Source of the DNA: Girardinichthys multiradiatus
Taxonomy: Eukaryota; Chordata; Actinopteri; Cyprinodontiformes; Goodeidae
Direction of reading: 5' to 3'
Assembly (NCBI RefSeq): GCF_021462225.1
Contig: NC_061795.1
Location: 1 to 64,000, forward strand
DNA: 64,000 nt
In this document: positions 57,901 through 64,000 of the stretch, piece by piece
How the letters are laid out: each line of letters begins with the position of its first letter
Numbering within the stretch: position 1 is the first letter of the stretch
Notes under the pieces: generated by a model
What the model saw: the letters and a program-made list of their open reading frames with translations, nothing else
Told to the model about the DNA's origin: nothing
Databases searched by the model: none
Made by a program: the position numbers and the translations under genes

Positions 57901-59022
57901 GAACTTTGAAGAAACGAGACATGTGCTATCACCAAAGAGCAACGTGTACCGGAGTCAAATTCCTTGTTTGTATGTATGAACTTGGCAATAAAGCTGATTC
58001 TGATTCTGATCTAGAGGAACACACATTTCCTTACGTTTTGTGCAAATCAGAGGTGTTGACTCGAGTCATGTTACTTAGAATCGAATCAGACTCTAGTCAC
58101 AAATTTAATGACTTTAGATTCGACTTGATGAAATCATAAAAGAGCTTACTTAATTGGTACGTTCACACTAATAACTCGTGACCTCACTTTGGCGTGACCC
58201 CTTTGGGTTGAAATAAACTAGATATCTTGCACCAAACAGAAACGGCGTTACAATGGAAAAGCGCCAGGCGTGCAATGATAGAATTGTGCCAGCCTGCTGT
58301 GTTTTTAGTTCTAAGCGTGGATGGAATGCGGTGCAAAGCGTTCATTCGGGTACCCTGGTTTCTGGTAGTTTAATGATGCTCAGCAAATGAAGCAGGGCTG
58401 CACAAACCCCAGACCCTGTGTGGCACATTTAAGAGATGCTGCTTGGCTATGGTTTATGAGTTGAATCCTTTCAACACCAAAGGTCAAAAATTGTAAGCTG
58501 CTCCACCAAACCTCCTCAGTGTGCATCCATAGGCACATTTAGATTTTTGTTATGTTCACATAAGAGCATTATCTGGGTATGTTAAAATTGTACATTTTTA
58601 AAAGATTAAAACAGACACACCCCTACTCACTTTAGTTTTGATGCAAAAGATGAAGGTTGCCGTTTACCTTAATCCGTTGTTTCCCTATGTTCCCACAGTC
58701 ACCAGCTACCACATCAACGAGTTTTGGGATTCTTCCAGGATCCTTATCTCTCCGGCAGCTCATCAGGTGTGCTTGTTGAACATAGATATTTTGAGTTTGG
58801 CACATCAACAAGCTGTGTTTTGTCATTCTTTAATAGCGTAGAAATTGAACAAATCAAATGGCTGCACAGGCTTGATAAGATGAAGATGATCTCTGTCTTG
58901 CAGGCCTCCCGGATATTGTAGTGGATGGAGTCGTACAGGGTTTCTACCCCAGGGATGTTCGGGTCAGTTTCAGCACCTCCATTCTCTCTGAGAATGATGC
59001 CACGTCTTCCATTGAGGCCTGA
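45864..59022 (+). CDS. snx22: Sorting nexin SNX22-like (PX domain), seven exons
   Basis: Joining 45864-45947, 49560-49643, 50992-51096, 51213-51307, 51600-51632, 58699-58766 and 58904-59022 gives 196 codons (195 residues plus TGA). All introns have GT/AG ends and phases match. The product is a small PX-only sorting nexin that should bind phosphoinositides on endosomes. Landmarks: MIQVSIPS start, [22 protein letters not shown] (PX core), PDFPSKR and [13 protein letters not shown] (membrane-loop region and helix), [14 protein letters not shown], and [14 protein letters not shown] near the end. Family length is about 170-195. PDFPSKR, the HF ending and the long C-terminus favour SNX22 over SNX24, though exon 5 resembles SNX24. 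Odd: Asn replaces Tyr in the [R/K]YSEF motif. Introns 1, 2 and 5 carry transposons. Confidence 0.85.
46498..46788. mobile_element. hAT-type MITE (291 bp) in snx22 intron 1
   Basis: Ends CAGTGGTTCCCA...TGGGAACCAGCG form hAT-type terminal inverted repeats with two mismatches. Flanked by 8-bp near-duplications GAATAATC (46490-46497) and GTATAATC (46789-46796). Too short to encode a transposase. Confidence 0.75.
49560..49643 (+). CDS. snx22: snx22 exon 2
   Basis: 28 codons, polypyrimidine tract plus TTTGCAG before it and GTACGT after it, phase 0 at both ends. Encodes the PX strand and the [10 protein letters not shown] motif. Confidence 0.9.
49990..50720 (+). pseudogene. Tc1/mariner-like relic in snx22 intron 2
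   Basis: Reading across frames gives [18 protein letters not shown], then [20 protein letters not shown], then [11 protein letters not shown]. This is the middle of a Tc1/mariner-type transposase with many indels. CACAATTATTAGGCGGC near 50002 looks like the inner part of a terminal repeat. Fossil only. Confidence 0.45.
50992..51096 (+). CDS. snx22: snx22 exon 3
   Basis: 35 codons, GGCTGCAG before and GTAAGA after, phase 0. Encodes the PDFPSKR loop and [12 protein letters not shown] helix. Confidence 0.9.
51213..51307 (+). CDS. snx22: snx22 exon 4
   Basis: 95 bases, after CCATCAG and before GTAAGT, ends in phase 2. Encodes [20 protein letters not shown] and the end of the PX fold. Confidence 0.9.
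51600..51632 (+). CDS. snx22: snx22 exon 5 (33-base microexon)
   Basis: Between TATTTTTAG and GTAAGA. Encodes (G)[10 protein letters not shown](N), like the FDETESEES segment of SNX24. It keeps the frame from exon 4 into exon 6. Confidence 0.8.
51822..51836. repeat. Target-site duplication of Rex3 copy 2 (left)
   Basis: GGAGAACAAAAGCTC, identical to 56207-56221. The first four bases of the right copy could also be Rex3 sequence, so the duplication is 11-15 bp. Confidence 0.85.
51856..52795 (-). pseudogene. Rex3 copy 2 RT palm and C-terminal region
   Basis: [29 protein letters not shown] and [11 protein letters not shown] in two frames, broken near 52300 and cut at 52796 by retroelement B. 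The rest of this half (motif [15 protein letters not shown]) continues at 54054-54249. Confidence 0.9.
52796..54053 (-). mobile_element. Retroelement B (TTGAATT tail, membrane-protein ORF), longer copy, inside Rex3
   Basis: A ~1.26 kb insertion with the 3' tail (GAATTGAATTGAATT on the minus strand) at left. Rex3 sequence resumes at AAACTCCTGCTCC (54054), with about 7 target bases lost. Longer at its 5' end than copy A. It includes the full 143-residue ORF. Internal order from 5': leader, ORF, ~300 bp of further conserved sequence with a second open stretch, and the tail. It has no RT and no tRNA-like head that I can see. Confidence 0.75.
53489..53920 (-). CDS. Small membrane-protein ORF in retroelement B
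   Basis: 143 residues from [15 protein letters not shown] to GLRGEIG. One predicted membrane segment at about residues 65-87 ([20 protein letters not shown]) with acidic residues before it (SVEDVED) and a basic/polar C-terminal helix after it ([18 protein letters not shown]). Four Cys lie before or within the membrane segment. Copy A differs at only about ten positions over 120 residues and keeps the frame. Start chosen at the ATG at 53920; the frame stays open upstream into Rex3 sequence, which is coincidental. Family unknown to me. Confidence 0.6.
   Translation of the reverse strand: MDLVSWSLNAIDQIFSRRRQGEGEPTCPNGTFFSGYTMDSWQKWRIVCLSIMSVEDVEDVYIIGCLISGFLLFGVSSYLAYREIWRMSADVLAIVRMFGMCDGIFRAINTQTEMLRELNRRLDVILIQDRRQVAVPGLRGEIG
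54250..56210 (+). pseudogene. Rex3 copy 2 endonuclease, linker and RT fingers (inverted 5' half)
   Basis: Endonuclease: [26 protein letters not shown] (then a frameshift at ~54940), [12 protein letters not shown] and [11 protein letters not shown]. Linker: [20 protein letters not shown] and [17 protein letters not shown] start: [16 protein letters not shown] and [19 protein letters not shown]. The frame is open for over 1.2 kb after the frameshift, so the copy is fairly young. Confidence 0.9.
56207..56221. repeat. Target-site duplication of Rex3 copy 2 (right)
   Basis: GGAGAACAAAAGCTC, identical to 51822-51836. Confidence 0.85.
56488..56855 (+). mobile_element. tRNA-headed SINE with a Rex3-like 3' end
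   Basis: Pol III box A-like TGGCACAGTTGG (56499-56510) and a perfect box B GGTTCGATTCC (56541-56551) form the head. The 3' end CCCCCGCGACCC...GGAATAAGCGGTAGA resembles the Rex3 3' end (CCCCCGCGACCC...GGATAAAGCGGAAGA, minus strand at ~33150-33190), followed by a (TGAC)n tail. A 12-bp duplication ATTTTAGATTCT flanks it (56476-56487 and 56856-56867). Confidence 0.8.
56868..58698. other. Remainder of snx22 intron 5
   Basis: Mostly unassigned A/T-rich sequence. It contains a GAGAGAGAGAGAGA run at 57379-57394 and the retroelement 3' end listed at 57946. No further exon recognised. Confidence 0.5.
57946..58015 (+). repeat. 3' end of the CTGATTCTGATT-tailed retroelement
   Basis: ACCGGAGTCAAATTCCTTGT, then GGCAATAAAGCTGATTCTG with a short (ATTCTG) tail. 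The same 3' end lies in reverse at 63065-63135. Very common fish retroelement tail; only ~70 bp here. Confidence 0.7.
58699..58766 (+). CDS. snx22: snx22 exon 6
   Basis: 68 bases after TTCCCACAG. In the spliced frame it reads [20 protein letters not shown], matching the conserved Phe-x-x-Asp-Pro-Tyr motif near the end of SNX22/24. It lies 7 kb from exon 5 because of transposon load in intron 5. Confidence 0.85.
58904..59022 (+). CDS. snx22: snx22 exon 7 and stop
   Basis: After CTTGCAG; reads [14 protein letters not shown], then a family-variable tail, and ends at TGA 59020-59022. A possible poly(A) signal (AATAAA) lies at about 59079. Confidence 0.85.
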
Positions 59023-59349
59023 GAGACAGTACAGTCCAGAAATCCAATGCAGGATGACATACAGTTGCATTTCCATAAATAAATATCATTAAAAGGTTTG
59101 ATTCAGTAAGGACAATGTAACTCACACAATAACACAGATTTATGATATATTTCAAGCATATTTTGATAATTGTGATTTTTTTTTTTCCAATGAAAAATAA
59201 TTTTCACTGAAAATTTTATTATGCAAAACAAGGATTTTTAAACACAAACATGTCATCCTACTGAAAACTATCTTCATGCACTCTTCAGTATATACACTTA
59301 ATATTTTGTTGTGGCTTGTTCTGCATGAATCACTGTATCAGTGTGGCGC

Positions 59350-59690
59350 TGCATGGAAACAATCAGCCTTAGGCCCCTCTGAGGCGTTAAGGAAGCCCAG
59401 GTTTTTTGATGGCAACGGTGGTAGGGGTTCATCATGTGACCCTTGGGTTGCTGGTTTGAATCCTCGCTCTGTCCCAATGTTGTGTCCTTGTGGAAGACAC
59501 TCGCCTTACCTGCTGATGGTGGTCAGAGGGCTCGGTTCTGTCAGTTTGCCCCAGGGCAGCGGTGGGTATAATGTAGCCTATTACTGTCAGTGTGTGTGAA
59601 TGGGTGTATGACTGATCGTAGTGTAAACAGCTTTGGAGTCCTCAGACTTGATAAAGTGCTTTGCAAGTGCAGATAATTTACTATTTATCC
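59350..59690 (+). repeat. SINE-like repeat with a tRNA-like box B
   Basis: GGTTTGAATCC (59453-59463) is a box B match. The 3' part GTGTGAATGGGTGTATGACTG...GATAAAGTGCTTTGCAAGTGC is the conserved end of a common fish SINE. Ends are not sharply defined and no clear duplication was found. Confidence 0.55.
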
Positions 59691-61464
59691 TTTTAATAGT
59701 AGTTTTCTGCTCGTCTTCATTCTTGGGTTTCATGTCGCTCATCTAGGTCAGGCCAGTTGACTGGCTAATTAAACACAGTGATGCCATGGACACTAAAATG
59801 GGCTGGTTACTTTGACAGTGTCGGCCAGCCCCAAGTCCTGCTTGATAATGAAATCAGCTTCTCCATAAAGCTTGTCATTAGCGGGAAATAAGGAGTGCTC
59901 ATACTGGACCTCATTCAACTTGGATTGTTTGCCTCTTCACACTTCTTCCAGATTCTGGGAGCTTGATTTCTCAATAGATTTCTCAATAGATTTCTTATTA
60001 AAAAATGCAACAACAGTTTTTGTTACAAACTCTACATCACATAATAAGCTATCTAAGCCACAGTTAGACAAATAAGCAACCAGAAAAAAAGTTCTGGACA
60101 TTACTGTAATGTCACACAATACATCCATCTCTATTGGATGGTCTGTTTAGAAATCAGCCTACCATTGGATTTGCATCATCCGATGCGAGCAATAGAAGCA
60201 GCAGGCCATAAATCCAACATAGTGCTGGAAAACATGTTTATTCCCGCAGTTGGCTATCCAATTAGTTATCCAACCCCACTATCACTCCACCCTCATTTTC
60301 TTTCTTCCACTGTGTTACTTACTGCCACTGCTGGAAAATTGTTGTTTCATTGTTGGACTCTTACTGAAATCTTTTTTCTGCTGGGGCTTAGCCCAGGCAT
60401 AATGCAACATTTATGTATTAAAAATCCTGTTTTAATAAGTGTTATGTAATTCCCAATATTTTTGAATATCTGATTTTTGGGTTTCCATTAACTGTGAGCT
60501 ATAATCACCAAAATGAACGGAAATGGGTCAAATGCTTTGTTGGTATTGCATGTTACACATACAGCAACATTGCAGGGTCTTTCCTTGAAAACATGCAACA
60601 AACATTCACTTATATTCCCATTATGAGTTTCACTTTTTGTACTAAATTACTGAAATCCACTGACTTTTCAAGGACATTCTAATGTATTGAGATGCCGCTG
60701 TATAAATGAAAAGCCATTTGTATCAATAGAGGCAAATTTTAAGGTTGAGTTGAGGATTCAAGTCTACAACCCCGGCTTTGTCACTGCAATGTGATTCACT
60801 TCTCCTGATTGCAGCTCATTTCTGACTCTGCAGCCTTTTACTTGACCTTCGTAGACATAAAGATGTAAATATATTTTAGTTTACAGTCAGTTGTCCACAT
60901 AAGTATTTGACCTAACAAATCTGACATGTGGGCAACATCAAAAGCTGCAATAAGCATAGATGTCATGCTGTTTTTAACATTCTGTCTTTGAAAGTAATGT
61001 GGAAACTTTATAAAGCAAGTGTTTGTGTTGATTTTTTTCATTTAGTTTTATACTATTTGTATAATGTTTATAATATTTTTTTAATAAATCAGATCAATCA
61101 AAAAGTACTTGTGAGTGTTTCTATAAAAACCAGAGGTGTAGACTGAAATCACTCATTAGTTTGATAACCTGGAGGTAAAAGGAGATAATGTTTGAACAGT
61201 GTTAAGTTTCACATAAGACAGTCGGAGTGTAGAAGTACAAGCAGGTGTCAAAAGGTGCCTCTTTTTTGGTTTCCTTTATTTTCAATGCTGCCACACTTTC
61301 TTGCTGGTAGAAGTAAGACGAGCACCAACATGTAGCTTGCTGCTTAAGAAAAAAATAGGAGAACTATGTTCTTTTGCTTTGACTTGTACCTATGATTACC
61401 CGACTTGTATGGTTAGTTTTTATTCCTGATAGAATAAAAAGATAAAAAAATGAAGTCATTACTT
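59691..61464. other. Intergenic, no gene seen
   Basis: A/T-rich. A short tandem repeat of TTTCTCAATAGA lies near 59966-59993. Open frames are short and have no recognisable motifs. Confidence 0.5.
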
Positions 61465-62441
61465 TGGAGCATTCACAAAGCCTTGCAAAAATGTTCACAC
61501 ACCTTTAGGATTTTTTTTTTACCAAATGTTTTACTTACATATTTGACTGCAATTTTATCTGTCAAGTTTATTTATATAGCGCCTTTCAGCAACAAGGCAC
61601 TCAAATCGCTGTACATGAGGAAAAACACCACAACCACACAGAAAATCAGACAAGAGAAAAACAAATCAAATGACATTAATAATCCTTGGGGTTTACTGGT
61701 AAGAGCTGGTTCTAATCCAATCTTTCTTATAGAGGTAATTAGCTCATTAAGTCCTCTGTGGTAAGGAATTCATCCGGTGCTAGAAGAAAAATGATAATAT
61801 TAATCCTTCAGGTCGCTGGTATGAGGCAGTTGTGGTCCCATCATTTAAATTGTAACAGTCACAGGCGCTCACTGAAGCCTAAGTAGAGAAGCTGGGTCAC
61901 CGGTATAAAACAGTTTTAGTCCAAACTTTCAAATACTAATAATGTTTGGCTTTTACTGGTATGAAATAGTTGTGATACAATCCAACACCAAGTGGTGCAT
62001 CATTGTGAAGTTAAAAGAAATTGCACATTGGTTTCAGTTTCTTTACAAATAAATATCTGCAAGCATTCGCATTCTCCGAATGCGAGCACATCTTTAGCCG
62101 CAGACTAACCCAGGACAGGGCAGTCTGGGTTGATGCTGCCACTATGTTTCACTGTGGGGATGGTGTGTTCAGCGTTTTTTTTTTTTTTTGTCACATTGTG
62201 TCGTTGGCCAAAAATATAAATGTTGTATTCATCAGACACCAGAGTACCTTCTTTCACATGTTTACGGTGTTCCTTACATGGTTTGTGACAAAACTAAACT
62301 GGACTATTTATGGCTTTCTTTCGATAGTGCTTTTCTTCTTGCTCCTCCTCCATTAAAACCACATTTGTTGAGTGAACAACCTATAGTTGTTTATCAGTGG
62401 GGTCTCCAACTTGAGCTGTGGATCTCTTCAGCTCTGATATA
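61465..62441 (-). mobile_element. Non-autonomous DNA-transposon fragment, itself interrupted
   Basis: AAAGCCTTGCAAAAATGTTC at the left and GTTTCACTGTGGGGATGGTG, CAGAGTACCTTCTTTCACAT and CTGAGCTGTGGATCTC-like segments at 62140-62440 are parts of a well-known fish interspersed DNA repeat that I recognise by sequence but cannot name. Between about 61558 and 62005 it is interrupted by another repeat starting TTTATATAGCGCCTTTCAGC. It abuts a Tc1 end at 62442. Confidence 0.5.
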
Positions 62442-63062
62442 CACTGCTCAAAAAATAAAGGGAACACTCAAATAACATCCTAGATCTGAATGAATGAAAT
62501 ATTCTCATTGAATACTTTGTTTTGTACAAAGTTAAATGTTCTGACAACAAAATCACACATAAATTATCAATGGAAATCAAATTTATTAACCAATGGAGGC
62601 CTGGATTTGGAGTCACACACAAAATTAAAGTGGAAAAACGCACTACAGGCTGAACCAACTTTGATGTAATGTCCTTAAAACAAGTCAAAATGAGGCTCAG
62701 TATTGTGTGTGACCTCCACGTTCCTGTATGACCTCCCTACAACGCCTTGGCATGCTCCTGATGAGATGGTGGATGGTCTCCTGAGGGATCTCCTCCCAGA
62801 CCTGGACTAAAGCATCCACCAACTCCTGGACAGTCTGTGGTGCAACGTGACGTTGGTGGATGGAGCGAGACATGATGTCCCAGATGTGCTCAATCAGATT
62901 CAGGTCTGGGGAACGGGCGGGCCAGTCCATAGCTTCAATGTCTTCATCTTGCAGGAACTGCTGACACACTCCAGCCACATGAGGTCCAGCATTGTCCTGC
63001 ATTAGGAGGAACCCAGGGCCAACCGCACCAGCATATGGTCTCACAAGGGGTCTGAGGATCTC
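62442..63062 (-). pseudogene. Tc1 element (ACTGCTCAAAAAATAAAGG ends), transposase C-terminal part
   Basis: The left end ACACTGCTCAAAAAATAAAG (62442-62461) is the terminal repeat of a widespread fish Tc1 family. The minus-strand frame at 62697-63044 gives the transposase end: FLLMQDNAGPHVAGV (second catalytic Asp) and RSPDLNLIEHIWDIM (catalytic Glu), ending GGHTQY. The 5' half is absent; the copy stops at 63062 against a retroelement tail. Confidence 0.8.
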
Positions 63063-63064
63063 AT

Positions 63065-63326
63065 CTCGGAATCAGAATCAGCTTTATTGCCAAGTTCGTA
63101 CATACAAACAAGGAATTTGACTCCAGTACACTTTGCTCTTTGGTTTTGTTTTTGTATTACAGAATATACATATTTACAATGTACAATATACACATATATA
63201 ATTAAAAGGTGCATTTGCAACATGTGTATGCTGCTGTTTTGTACTCTATTGAATGTTCATCAGAGAAACAGCCTGGGGGAAGAAACTGTCTCTGTGGCGG
63301 CTGGTTTTAGTGAACAGTGCTCTGTA
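63065..63326 (-). repeat. CTGATTCTGATT-tailed retroelement 3' fragment
   Basis: GAATCAGAATCAGCTTTATTG (63070 on) is the reverse of the tail seen at 57990-58015. At the other end CAGCCTGGGGGAAGAAACTG...GGCGGCTGGTTTTAGTGAAC is a conserved part of the same fish repeat. It lies between two unrelated Tc1 pieces. Confidence 0.65.
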
Positions 63327-64000
63327 GCCGACCTGACTGCTGTCCAGAAGGCCACTATTGACACCCTCAAGCAAGAGGGTAAGACGCAGAAAGAAATTTC
63401 TGAACGAATAGGCTGTTCCCAGAGTGCTGTATCAAGGCACCTCAGTGGGAAGTCTGTGGGAAGGAAAAAGTGTGGCAGAAAACGCTGCACAACGAGAAGA
63501 GGTGACCGGACCCTGAGGAAGATTGTGGAGAAGGGCCGATTCCAGACCTTGGGGGACTTGCGGAAGCAGTGGACTGAGTCTGGAGTAGAAACATCCAGAG
63601 CCACTGTGCACAGGCGTGTGCAGGAAATGGGCTACAGGTGCCGCATTCCCCAGGTCAAGCCACTTTTGAACCAGAAACTGCGGCAGAAGCGCCTGACCTG
63701 GGCTACAGAGAAGCAGCACTGGACTGTTGCTCAGTGGTCCAAAGTACTTTTTTCAGATGAAAGCAAATTCTGCATGTCATTCGGAAATCAAGGTGCCAGA
63801 GTCTGGAGGAAGACTGGGGAGAAGGAAATGCCAAAATGCCAGAAGTCCAGTGTCAAGTACCCACAGTCAGTGATGGTCTGGGGTGCCGTGTCAGCTGCTG
63901 GTGTTGGTCCACTGTGTTTTATCAAGGGCAGGGTCAATGCAGCTAGCTATCAGGAGATTTTGGAGCACTTCATGCTTCCATCTGCTGAAAAGCTTTATGG
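63327..64000 (+). CDS. Tc1 transposase, partial, runs off the right edge
   Basis: One frame is open for 224 codons from 63327 to the window end. It starts inside the protein (ADLTAVQKATIDTLKQEGKT): helix-turn-helix with KEISERIGCSQSAVSRHLSG, GRKKCGRKRCTTRRGDRTLR (linker with basic motif), second HTH part SRATVHRRVQEMGYRCRIPQ, WSKVLFSDESKF (first catalytic Asp), and SVMVWGAVSAAGVGPLCF. The first few residues and the left terminal repeat are replaced by the retroelement at 63065. No stop is seen, so the copy is young. The second Asp and the Glu would lie beyond the window. Confidence 0.85.

Noticed and set aside
45864..59022. Assignment as snx24
   Set aside because: Exon 5 resembles SNX24, but PDFPSKR, the KHF ending and the longer C-terminus fit SNX22 better. 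The choice is not certain without synteny.

Overview
The window is the left end of a vertebrate chromosome, almost certainly from a teleost fish. It opens with CCCTAA telomere repeat (the C-strand reading inward, so the chromosome tip is at base 1). The mobile elements are typically fish: two Rex3 LINEs, recognisable by conserved RT stretches I know as Rex3 amplification sites; a Penelope-like element; a Sushi-type chromodomain LTR retrotransposon; several Tc1 families; a hAT MITE; and tRNA-headed SINEs. The one ordinary host gene I can assemble is a sorting nexin of the SNX22/SNX24 type, best read as snx22, with seven exons between 45864 and 59022.

Layout. 1-7232: telomere repeat and blocks of interstitial CCCTAA repeat alternating with five near-identical ~900 bp subtelomeric units, then a decayed copy and a 20-bp minisatellite. 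7233-22465: A/T-rich subtelomeric satellite built from a few modules (a CCTAAA-rich ~170-230 bp module, a ~2.3 kb block carrying an 81-bp minisatellite, a GC-rich hairpin island, and a TTA-microsatellite module). A ~4.27 kb stretch is repeated almost exactly in tandem. Telomere repeat is joined again and again to the same point of the TTA module. About 23150-27620: a two-ORF Penelope-like element with a hammerhead ribozyme, an SGNH-hydrolase-like ORF1, an RT plus GIY-YIG ORF2 and a 15-bp 3' hairpin. It is followed at once by a short CCCTAACCCTA remnant and then by an intron and the inner exons of a broken EnSpm/CACTA-like transposase gene (27663-31070).

31075-40060: intergenic sequence, then a Sushi-type element on the minus strand (3' LTR 32975-36465, decayed pol and gag to about 40060), with a Rex3 copy (33131-35941) inside its LTR, bounded by a 13-bp target-site duplication. 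40060-45400: relics, including a LINE RT fragment and a Tc1 transposon split by a 1.06 kb retroelement.

45864-59022: snx22. Its introns hold a hAT MITE (intron 1), a mariner-like relic (intron 2) and, in intron 5, a Rex3 copy inserted by twin priming. That copy was later hit by a second copy of the retroelement found in the Tc1, and a Rex3-tailed SINE lies nearby. 59023-64000: SINE and DNA-transposon relics and an intact-looking Tc1 reading frame that runs off the right edge.

The most unusual items are the Penelope-like element (ribozyme + SGNH ORF1 + RT/GIY-YIG, oriented as expected for addition to a telomere end), the repeated telomere joining at one satellite position, the complete twin-priming structure, and a mobile sequence family that carries a small membrane-protein ORF. 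All calls come from reading the sequence; no database search was run.
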